The notes under the pieces were generated by a model. The model saw nothing but the letters and a program-made list of their open reading frames with translations, did no database searches and was not told where the DNA came from. From an uncultured Myxococcales bacterium (GTDB lineage: Bacteria > Myxococcota_A > UBA9042), in contig CALGHC010000375.1 of the NCBI GenBank assembly GCA_937915965.1, forward strand, positions 1 through 7,393: a DNA stretch of 7,393 nt, given 5' to 3'. Made by a program: the position numbers and the translations under genes. Positions 1 to 4,812 of this stretch are shown piece by piece. Positions within the stretch are counted from its first letter, which is position 1; every line of letters begins with the position of its first letter.

Positions 1-682
1 CGTCCTCGTCTCTGTCAGCCAGCTCGTGCACGAGCTGGTTTTGGCAGAGCAGGACCGCGAAGCCGACGATGACCACCCGAGACGGCGCGAAGGTGCCCGG
101 ATCGTAGGGCAGCAAGACCGTCAACGGCAAAAAGATCGCGGCGTTAGTCAGAGTCGAGAGGATCGGCGCCGCCTTCCAGCGCGGCCACACGCTGTAGGCG
201 CCCCCGGCGGTCAGAGACGCCGCGACGGCCACCGCCGCCGGCCAACGCCACAGCGCCGCAACGCTCAGAGCGCCAATCGCGCACGCGGCAAGCGCGACGG
301 CGACGCGCCACGAGGGTCGGCGGTTCACCAATGGATTCTTGAGCGCCGACCGATCGGCGCGGCGGTCGGTCCAGGCGTTGACTCCATAGGCCCATGCGAG
401 GCACGCAGCGGCGAGCCCGGCCCCGGCCAAGGCGTGCCCCCACAGCGCAGACGGGTCCTCCCGCCAGCGCCACGCCAAGGGCAGCCAGGCCACAACGACG
501 AAGCGCGACCACTGACCTGCCCGCAGGGCGGCGACGGCGTCGAACCAGTCGGCGACATGCGCGCCAGCGTGTGTCTCGGGCTGCAACGCTGCGCGACGCG
601 CGGGCGGCCCGTGCAGGCCGAGGCTCGGATGCGGTGCGTCGCAAGTGAGGACGGCGATCGGTGGGTCTTGGCCGGGAGACAT
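1..682 (-). CDS. UbiA-superfamily prenyltransferase, partial (C-terminus beyond window)
   Basis: This frame stays open from 682 to the left edge, so only 227 residues are visible. Members of the superfamily transfer isoprenoid chains onto aromatic or other acceptors in the membrane, as in quinone, haem or chlorophyll synthesis. The first signature NxxxDxxxD is present as N102, D106 and D110. The second aspartate-rich motif appears at the edge as HELADRDED (219-227). Between them are several Ala/Leu/Val-rich helices (about 79-104, 124-145, 147-160, 170-190, 200-216). Family members run to roughly 290 residues, so about a quarter is missing. The start is uncertain. ATG 682 has no clear ribosome binding site and leaves about 45 poorly hydrophobic residues before the usual beginning of the fold. 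The frame is also open upstream, and TTG or GTG starts are possible. The acceptor substrate cannot be told from this fragment. Confidence 0.7.
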   Translation of the reverse strand, partial: MSPGQDPPIAVLTCDAPHPSLGLHGPPARRAALQPETHAGAHVADWFDAVAALRAGQWSRFVVVAWLPLAWRWREDPSALWGHALAGAGLAAACLAWAYGVNAWTDRRADRSALKNPLVNRRPSWRVAVALAACAIGALSVAALWRWPAAVAVAASLTAGGAYSVWPRWKAAPILSTLTNAAIFLPLTVLLPYDPGTFAPSRVVIVGFAVLLCQNQLVHELADRDED

Positions 683-788
683 CACCAACGCAGTATCGGG
701 GAGGGACGGCGACCACGCAATCACGGCGAGCGCGCCGGGGGCGGCGGGGACCGCGACAGCTCGCCCTGGCCGGAGCCGTGCGCGCCGG

Positions 789-816
789 TTGACGCAACGT
801 GTCAATCCGGCACAAT
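789..816 (+). promoter_or_regulatory. sigma70-type promoter for the PhaR-type gene, overlapping a dyad
   Basis: A TTGACG -35 box (789-794) and a CACAAT -10 box (811-816) are separated by 16 bp, matching the consensus at 5/6 and 4/6 positions. This is rare in such GC-rich surroundings. Transcription would begin near 823 and give a leader of about 95 nt before ATG 918. A perfect dyad, TTGAC-N7-GTCAA (789-805), covers the -35 box and spacer and could be an operator. The rest of 683-917, between the two divergent genes, shows no other feature I can support. Confidence 0.5.
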
Positions 817-917
817 CACGGTCGCGCAGCGCACACGGCACAGCCCGCCCCGCCTCGAAACGGTCGGCGGCCGGCGCGATGCTCGGACCGAGCCGATCAC
901 GCGAGGATGGTGCGAGG

Positions 918-1706
918 ATGCCCACAGCACGGCTGATCAAGCGATACGCCAACCGCAAGATGTACGACACGCAGCAGTCTTGCTACGTCACCCTCGAAGA
1001 GGTCGCCGAGCTGGTGCGCGAGGGCGAGGACGTGCGCGTCATCGACAACCGGACGAAAGAAGACCTCACCCAGGTCACCCTGACGCACGCGCTGCTCGAC
1101 TCCGAACGAAAGAACCGCGGCAATGTTTCGCTGTCGAGCATCAAGGTCCTGATCGCCCAGGGCGGGGATTTCCTGCAAAAGAAGATCGGGGAGCCCGTGA
1201 CCCGGGCCCGCACCGACGCCGAGAGGACCGTCAAGACCTGGCGGGACGAGGCAGAGCGGCGCGCCGAATACGTGCTGAAGCGGAAGGCGCGCGAGGCAGA
1301 GACAGAGGGCGGCGTGGCAGGCGCGGCAGGCGTGGACGGCGACGCGACCCAGGCCGAAGTCGACGCGCAATCCGCCGCCACCTCGGGCGATGCCCGGCCC
1401 GACGCGGGCCCGGTCAGGCACCCCAGCGGCGTCGCCGCCTTCGTTGAACAAACCCAGCGCGCCTACGATGAGCTGCACCATACGATCGACGAGCGAGTCC
1501 GAGCGGTGGTGGCGGCGCTAGCGCCCGCGAGTCTCGAAGCAGAGGTCGCCCGCCTCCATGAGCGCCTCGACGCACTGGAGACGCGCCTCGCGCAGCTTGG
1601 GCCCCGGACCGGCGCAGAGGCCAGCGCTGAGGCCGGCACAGAGGCCGGCACAGAGGCCGGCACGGAGGCCGGCACAGAGGCCGGCACAGAGGCCGGCGAG
1701 GATTGA
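918..1706 (+). CDS. PHB_acc_N (PhaR-type) DNA-binding regulator with acidic repeat tail
   Basis: The protein has 262 residues. Residues 5-66 are a typical PHA accumulation regulator DNA-binding domain: RLIKRYANRKMYDT, then YVTLEEV, then a VIDNRTKEDLTQ stretch. In characterised bacteria PhaR binds PHA granules and DNA and represses phasin genes. Here the target is unknown, and no PHA synthase or phasin gene is visible. After the domain come a charged helical region (about 98-130), an Ala/Gly linker (about 131-170), and a predicted coiled coil (about 206-227, leucine-spaced heptads). The end is an acidic tail of five GTEA repeats (240-259). Known PhaR proteins are mostly under 200 residues, so the C-terminal half is an addition. 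I chose ATG 918 because the conserved domain starts right after it. The frame is open far upstream, but that part resembles no protein. GCGAGGATG occurs twice (901-909, 912-920), and the first copy gives a modest GAGG ribosome binding site. Confidence 0.85.
   Translation: MPTARLIKRYANRKMYDTQQSCYVTLEEVAELVREGEDVRVIDNRTKEDLTQVTLTHALLDSERKNRGNVSLSSIKVLIAQGGDFLQKKIGEPVTRARTDAERTVKTWRDEAERRAEYVLKRKAREAETEGGVAGAAGVDGDATQAEVDAQSAATSGDARPDAGPVRHPSGVAAFVEQTQRAYDELHHTIDERVRAVVAALAPASLEAEVARLHERLDALETRLAQLGPRTGAEASAEAGTEAGTEAGTEAGTEAGTEAGED
1629..1697 (+). repeat. 12-bp in-frame tandem repeat (GAGGCCGGCACA x5.75)
   Basis: Five full units (1629-1640, 1641-1652, 1653-1664, 1665-1676, 1677-1688) and a 9-bp partial unit run almost to the stop codon of the PhaR-type gene. 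The only base change in the full units is a silent A to G at 1664. The units encode EAGT/GTEA repeats and give the protein its acidic tail. Such near-identity points to recent slippage or expansion. Confidence 0.95.
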
Positions 1707-1726
1707 ATCCGGACGAATCCGGATTT
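1706..1726 (+). terminator. Possible intrinsic terminator after the PhaR-type gene
   Basis: AATCCGG (1706-1712) and CCGGATT (1719-1725) form a perfect 7-bp stem around a 6-nt loop. The stem starts on the last base of the stop codon and ends in only three T residues (1724-1726). The position is right for a terminator, but the U-tract is weak. Confidence 0.4.
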
Positions 1727-1750
1727 GAGCCGAATGCAGACCCACCGTCG

Positions 1751-1852
1751 CGCGTTCGGGCTATGTTGCACTCGAACTATCTTGAGTTCGGGCTATCGAG
1801 TTCGGGCTATTGAGTTCGGGCTATTGAGTTCGGGCTATCGAGTTCGGGCTAT
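1751..1852 (+). repeat. 14-bp intergenic tandem repeat (YGAGTTCGGGCTAT, six copies)
   Basis: Five abutting copies lie at 1783-1796, 1797-1810, 1811-1824, 1825-1838 and 1839-1852. They differ only in the first base (T, C, T, T, C). A sixth, detached copy at 1751-1764 has one mismatch. Between them, CGAACT (1773-1778) is complementary to AGTTCG in the repeats and forms a hairpin with the first abutting copy (1785-1790). The array sits directly upstream of the next gene, so it may hold binding sites for a regulator. Confidence 0.95.
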
Positions 1853-1855
1853 ATT
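1850..1855 (+). promoter_or_regulatory. Candidate -10 box at the end of the 14-bp array
   Basis: TATATT matches the sigma70 -10 consensus at 5/6 positions and lies 41 bp before ATG 1897. The best -35-like hexamer, TTGAGT (1824-1829), is inside the array but 20 bp away, which is too far for an ordinary promoter. Factor-assisted transcription is possible. The call is weak. Confidence 0.3.
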
Positions 1856-1884
1856 GGACTGCAGAACGCGGTTCGCATCACACC

Positions 1885-1892
1885 GAGGAGGT
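1885..1892 (+). promoter_or_regulatory. Strong ribosome binding site for the secreted repeat protein
   Basis: GAGGAGGT is a near-complete match to the 16S 3' tail and sits 4 nt before ATG 1897. It settles that start and shows that this small unrecognised gene is translated. Confidence 0.85.
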
Positions 1893-1896
1893 CCGC

Positions 1897-2460
1897 ATGT
1901 GGAATCCCAAACGACGCGTCGCCCTGTTGACCGCGGCGCTTGCGTGTTCCGTCTGGCTGCTGCCGTCGGCGGTTTTCGGCGCGGCCGACGACGACGTTGA
2001 TCCCGATGACGTCCCTGGCGAGGTCGTCATTAGCTTGCCATTCCAGTTCGTCCGCTTTTCTGTCGACGGCCGCTCGGAGTGGGACAATCACACCTACACC
2101 AAGGACTACAAGACCTTGGTTGTCATGGGACTGTCTCGCGACCGCGAGCACACCATCGTGCTGACAGCGCGCGAAGACGGCTGGCAACCCTACACGCTCG
2201 TTGTCGGCGACAGCGACTTCAAGCGCGTCGTGACCCGACAGGGTCGTAAGCGGATCGCGGTGTTCCGGGCGACCAAGACGGTACGCTTCGCCAAGGAGGC
2301 CGCCAAGGACGGCGCCAAGGACGGCGCCAAGGACGGTGCCAAGGACGGCGCCAAGGACGGCGCCAAGGACGGCGCCAAGGACGGCGCCAAGGACGGCGCC
2401 AAGGACGACAAGCGAGCGAAAACCGACAAGCCGACCAGGGCCAAGAAGCGCGGCAAATAG
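1897..2460 (+). CDS. Secreted protein with Lys-rich AKDG repeat tail, function unknown
   Basis: The product is 187 residues. Residues 1-28 are a convincing Sec signal peptide: positive n-region KRR, hydrophobic core ALLTAALACSVWLL, and likely cleavage after the Ala-Val-Phe-Gly-Ala stretch. The mature part begins with an Asp-rich segment (about 30-41). It continues with about 80 residues rich in beta-forming residues and containing RFSVDGRSEWDN and a GWQPYTLVV stretch. This recalls the small beta-sandwich PEGA-type domains of surface proteins, but I infer this from general pattern only. Residues 136-171 are eight AKDG units plus one AKDD, followed by a basic end (KRAKTDKPTRAKKRGK). The tail could bind the cell wall, polyanions or nucleic acid. 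I do not recognise the family. The gene has its own strong ribosome binding site and lies 114 bp before the PilT-like gene on the same strand, so they may be co-transcribed. Confidence 0.75.
   Translation: MWNPKRRVALLTAALACSVWLLPSAVFGAADDDVDPDDVPGEVVISLPFQFVRFSVDGRSEWDNHTYTKDYKTLVVMGLSRDREHTIVLTAREDGWQPYTLVVGDSDFKRVVTRQGRKRIAVFRATKTVRFAKEAAKDGAKDGAKDGAKDGAKDGAKDGAKDGAKDGAKDDKRAKTDKPTRAKKRGK
2302..2409 (+). repeat. 12-bp in-frame tandem repeat (GCCAAGGACGGC x9)
   Basis: Nine consecutive 12-bp units encode AKDG eight times and AKDD once. The differences are a silent C to T at 2337 and the last unit, which ends in GAC. The near-identity at DNA level, not only in protein, indicates recent expansion by slippage or unequal recombination. 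Confidence 0.95.
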
Positions 2461-2475
2461 GGCAGCGCAGACCGT

Positions 2476-2509
2476 TCATTCGGCGGCGCATGTCATTCGG
2501 CGGCACATG
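2476..2509 (+). repeat. 17-bp tandem duplication upstream of the PilT-like gene
   Basis: TCATTCGGCGGCGCATG (2476-2492) is followed without a gap by a copy with one change, G to A (2493-2509). It lies in the 114-bp gap before the PilT-like gene, just upstream of a possible -10 box. Confidence 0.9.
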
Positions 2510-2517
2510 CGGGTCCG

Positions 2518-2526
2518 TGCTACGCT
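2518..2526 (+). promoter_or_regulatory. Possible extended -10 promoter for the PilT-like gene
   Basis: TGCTACGCT has the TG-N extension followed by a T-A-N-N-N-T hexamer (2521-2526), 48 bp before ATG 2575. No recognisable -35 box lies at the proper distance; the 17-bp duplication occupies that place. The support is weak. Confidence 0.3.
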
Positions 2527-2574
2527 GCCACGCAGCGATCGTCGCGCGTCACCGGCGACCCAAATGGGAACGCG

Positions 2575-3690
2575 ATGAGAACCGAGTCCACCCGCTTCGA
2601 CGACGTGCTGCGGTTTGCCGCCAGTCGCGGCATCTGCGACGTGCATTTCAAGCCTGGCTGTCGGCCGCTGTACCGGCGCGCCGGCGCTCTGATCATGCGC
2701 CGGGAAGAAGAGGCGCTAACCGACGATCAGTTGATCGCAGCGATCTCCTCGCGCCTGCTGCCCGGTCAAGTGGCCCGCTTCGAGGCCGGCGAGGCGCTCA
2801 CGTTCTCGCACGGGCTGGCCGGATCGGGCAGCTTCCGCCTCAGTGTCTTCCGTCAGCGAGGCCGGGTCGCCGTCTCCGCCCGCGTGATCCCGTCACGTGT
2901 CGCGACGCTGCGCGAGCTCAAACTCCCCGCCGTGCTTGGCACGCTGGCGACGGCGCCGTCTGGTCTCGTTCTGGTCTGCGGCGGCAGCGGCTCGGGGCGA
3001 TCGACGACCATCGCAGCGATGGTCGAGTTCATCAACACGTCCGGCACTCTGACCCGCCACGTCGTCCTCCTCGAGGAGCCCATCGAGGCGGTCTTCGATG
3101 ACAAGCTCGCGTGGATCGATCAGCGGGAGATCGGCATCGACACGCCGACCCTGGCCGAGAGCGTCCGCCTGGCCATGCGCCAGCACGCAGATGTCATCGT
3201 ACTGGCGGCGCTCAGCACCTTCTGCGACATCGAGTTGGCCGTCTCGGCGGCTGAGGCCGGCCATCTCGTTATCGCCGGCCTGCACCCCAGCGACGTGCCG
3301 GGCGCGCTGCGGCTCCTAGCGGACCGGGTCCCGGGCGACCACCGCGCGTCATTCCGCCAGCGGCTCGCGTCGGTGTTGATCGGGATCAGCGCCCAGCGCC
3401 TGCTGCAGACCGCGGACGGCAAGGGCCTCGTTCCTGTCGTCGAGGTCCTGCGCAACAACGAACAGGTCTGGAGTCTTCTTGCCGGTGATCACGACCCAAT
3501 GGCATCGGTCGACGTGATGGACGCGGGCATCGCGGTGGGCATGCAGAGCCTCGAGCGCAGCCTCTCTGAGCGCCTTGGAGCCAGCGAGATCACCCATGAT
3601 ATGGCGCTGTCGCACGCCCGGCGACCGCAAATGCTCGAGCAGTTCCGCCGCGGCAACACGGCCGCTCTCGATTCAGGTGGACTGTTCTAG
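2575..3690 (+). CDS. PilT-like type IV pilus ATPase homologue with degenerate catalytic motifs
   Basis: The product has 371 residues, the normal length for PilT/PilU, the hexameric ATPases that retract type IV pili at the inner membrane. The family layout is complete: an N-terminal PAS-like domain with CDVHFKPG near 21-28, then the RecA-like core, then the C-terminal GMQSLERSLSERL helix region (about 322-334) typical of PilT. The nucleotide site is altered. Walker A reads GGSGSGRS (136-143), with Arg142 in place of the invariant Lys. The Walker B region, which in PilT reads DVILVGEMRD, here reads DVIVLAALST (206-215), so the catalytic Glu is Ala212. The Asp box is kept in conservative form (LEEPIE, 166-171), and both His-box histidines remain (H230, H237). 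The frame is intact throughout, so this is not ordinary decay. I infer a protein with little or no ATPase activity that may act in mixed hexamers or as a motor regulator. No other pil gene is visible. A weak GGGAA precedes the start. Confidence 0.85.
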   Translation: MRTESTRFDDVLRFAASRGICDVHFKPGCRPLYRRAGALIMRREEEALTDDQLIAAISSRLLPGQVARFEAGEALTFSHGLAGSGSFRLSVFRQRGRVAVSARVIPSRVATLRELKLPAVLGTLATAPSGLVLVCGGSGSGRSTTIAAMVEFINTSGTLTRHVVLLEEPIEAVFDDKLAWIDQREIGIDTPTLAESVRLAMRQHADVIVLAALSTFCDIELAVSAAEAGHLVIAGLHPSDVPGALRLLADRVPGDHRASFRQRLASVLIGISAQRLLQTADGKGLVPVVEVLRNNEQVWSLLAGDHDPMASVDVMDAGIAVGMQSLERSLSERLGASEITHDMALSHARRPQMLEQFRRGNTAALDSGGLF

Positions 3691-3700
3691 ATCGGCGCGC

Positions 3701-3722
3701 CGGCACCGCACTGCGGCTGCCG
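3701..3722 (+). terminator. Possible terminator hairpin after the PilT-like gene
   Basis: CGGCACCGC (3701-3709) pairs with GCGG (3713-3716) and TGCCG (3718-3722) around an ACT loop. This gives nine base pairs with one bulged C. It begins 10 bp after the stop codon. The following sequence is not T-rich, so it may instead block exonucleases or act with Rho. Confidence 0.4.
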
Positions 3723-3733
3723 TGCGGACCTCT

Positions 3734-3783
3734 CTGGCCGGCCAGGACCCACCACCAGAATTCTCCCCGGCCGCCGATTCTGG
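3734..3783. repeat. 12-bp palindrome and 7-bp inverted repeat in intergenic DNA
   Basis: CTGGCCGGCCAG (3734-3745) is a perfect palindrome. It is followed by CCAGAAT (3755-3761), whose exact reverse complement ATTCTGG lies at 3777-3783 with a 15-nt spacer. Both could be dimer binding sites or RNA hairpins. No gene is seen in this stretch. Confidence 0.6.
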
Positions 3784-3798
3784 ATGCAAATCAAGGCG

Positions 3799-3871
3799 TA
3801 AGGAGGTGAGCGACTGAGGCGTACTTGTGTACGCCGCAGGGACCGAACCGACGCAACAACAAAGAGTTGCG
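3799..3871 (+). other. Candidate structured RNA element with orphan Shine-Dalgarno sequence
   Basis: TAAGGAGGTGA (3799-3809) is complementary to the 3' end of 16S rRNA over its whole length, but no ordinary start codon follows at a working distance. Directly after it, CTG-A-GGCGTAC (3814-3824) pairs with GTACGCC-G-CAG (3829-3839) around a TTGT tetraloop. That gives ten base pairs with one A-G mismatch. Then CGCAAC (3852-3857) pairs with GTTGCG (3866-3871) around an A-rich 8-nt loop, AACAAAGA. Compact stems with an unpaired purine-rich loop and an exposed ribosome binding site fit a cis-regulatory leader or small RNA. I do not match it to a known riboswitch class. If the promoter proposed at 3904-3931 is the only one for the downstream gene, the element would belong to a separate or read-through transcript. 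Confidence 0.4.
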
Positions 3872-3903
3872 CCAAAGCGGCGGATCGGGGCCGGGCGGTC
3901 GCC

Positions 3904-3931
3904 TTGACCGCCGCCGTCACCGTCGTAAGTT
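3904..3931 (+). promoter_or_regulatory. Candidate promoter for the Bax-inhibitor-1 gene, -35 within a hairpin
   Basis: TTGACC (3904-3909) and TAAGTT (3926-3931) are 16 bp apart, with 5/6 and 3/6 consensus matches. Transcription would start near 3938 and leave a leader of about 38 nt. The -35 box overlaps a perfect inverted repeat, GGCGGTC (3894-3900) and GACCGCC (3906-3912), around a 5-nt loop. This repeat could be an operator or part of the structured element upstream. Confidence 0.4.
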
Positions 3932-3975
3932 GATGAGCGCAGCGTGTGGCCCAGCGCGCGCCGAGGGAGTCAGGC

Positions 3976-4758
3976 ATGTTCGAGAAGCAAGATAGCGCCG
4001 CGAAGAACGGTTTCGGCTGGCGCAAGGACGCCGGCGTCAGCGCTGCGTCAGGCGAAGCGGCGAACCCGGCGAACGCGTTCGTCTCGGCCGACCATGGCTC
4101 GCGTACGGCGATGGCCACGACGTTCATGAACCACGTGATGGGCTGGATGGCCGCGGGCCTCGCGCTCAGCGGCGCCGTCGCCTGGGCGGTCACCACCACT
4201 CCAGCGGCCCTACAGTGGACGGCCGGCATGATGCTGCCGCTGATCATCGCCGAGCTGGTGCTGGTCATCGCCCTGTCGGCGACGCTGCGCAAGCTCTCAC
4301 CCACGGTCGCGGCCGGCATGTTCCTGGCCTACTCTGCGCTGAACGGCGCGACGATCGGCGTCATCCTCACGATGTACACGGCGGCCTCCGTGGCCAACGT
4401 CTTCTTTGTAACGGCGGGCACCTTCACGGCGATGGCCTTCGTCGGCGCGACCACCAAAAGGGACCTGTCGAAGATGGGCTCGTTCTTGATGATGGGCCTG
4501 ATCGCCATCGTCATCGCGATGGTGGTCAACTTGTTCATTGGGTCGTCGGCGCTGGACTTCGCGGTGTCGGCGCTGGGCGCGCTGATCTTCACCGGGCTGA
4601 CCGCGTGGGACATGCAGCGCTTCAAGAAGATGGGCTACTCGGGGTTCGCGACCAAACGCGAGGCCGGCCAGATGGCGATCAACGGCGCGCTGCAGCTCTA
4701 CCTCGACTTCATCAACCTGTTCCTGATGCTGCTGCGTCTCATGGGCGACCGGCGCTAA
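3976..4758 (+). CDS. Bax inhibitor-1/YccA family membrane protein
   Basis: This is a 260-residue BI-1-like (TMBIM) inner membrane protein. Seven hydrophobic segments are visible at about 50-72, 84-104, 112-133, 138-159, 168-189, 192-212 and 234-255. The two acidic residues that form the pH-sensing pair in the Bacillus homologue YetJ are kept as D212 (GLTAWDMQRFKKMG) and D244 (LYLDFINLFLMLLRLM). Homologues leak calcium or modulate FtsH-type proteolysis; for this protein the role is inferred from family only. The cytoplasmic N-terminus is about 48 residues, polar and Ala-rich, longer than in E. coli YccA (219 residues in total). ATG 3976 follows GAGGGAG (3963-3969) at good spacing and begins MFEKQDS. 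GTG codons upstream at 3944 and 3946 lack such a site. The gene is preceded by the structured region 3691-3935 and converges on typA, with 42 bp between the stop codons. Confidence 0.9.
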   Translation: MFEKQDSAAKNGFGWRKDAGVSAASGEAANPANAFVSADHGSRTAMATTFMNHVMGWMAAGLALSGAVAWAVTTTPAALQWTAGMMLPLIIAELVLVIALSATLRKLSPTVAAGMFLAYSALNGATIGVILTMYTAASVANVFFVTAGTFTAMAFVGATTKRDLSKMGSFLMMGLIAIVIAMVVNLFIGSSALDFAVSALGALIFTGLTAWDMQRFKKMGYSGFATKREAGQMAINGALQLYLDFINLFLMLLRLMGDRR

Positions 4759-4778
4759 GCCGCCTCGTCGGGACCATC

Positions 4779-4812
4779 CGCGGCGCGGTATGCCGAATCC
4801 CTAGGCGCCGCG
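4779..4812. terminator. Possible bidirectional terminator between convergent genes
   Basis: CGCGGCGC (4779-4786) and GCGCCGCG (4805-4812) are perfect 8-bp complements around an 18-nt loop that contains the typA stop codon. The place, between two convergent genes, suits shared termination. Neither side has a T-tract and the loop is large, so support is modest. Confidence 0.3.

Noticed and set aside
645..917. Upstream extension of the PhaR-type gene to a start at 645
   Set aside because: The added 91 residues are low-complexity and resemble nothing, the proposed promoter lies inside them, and the conserved domain begins right after ATG 918.
26..1447. Very long plus-strand open frame of 473 codons
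   Set aside because: It crosses the divergent intergenic region and overlaps both the prenyltransferase and the PhaR-type gene. Its product is Arg/Pro/Gly-rich with no recognisable domain, typical of an alternate frame in GC-rich DNA.
1751..1852. CRISPR array
   Set aside because: The 14-bp units abut with no spacers, and no cas gene is present.
2575..3690. PilT-like gene as a decaying pseudogene
   Set aside because: There is no stop or frameshift, the length is normal, and the C-terminal and His-box motifs are kept. The changed residues look like stable substitutions, so I call it a CDS with altered catalytic motifs.
3784..3801. Five-codon leader peptide (MQIKA) ending inside the strong Shine-Dalgarno sequence
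   Set aside because: There is no ribosome binding site of its own, and such tiny frames arise by chance. The overlap of stop codon and SD is noted but not enough.
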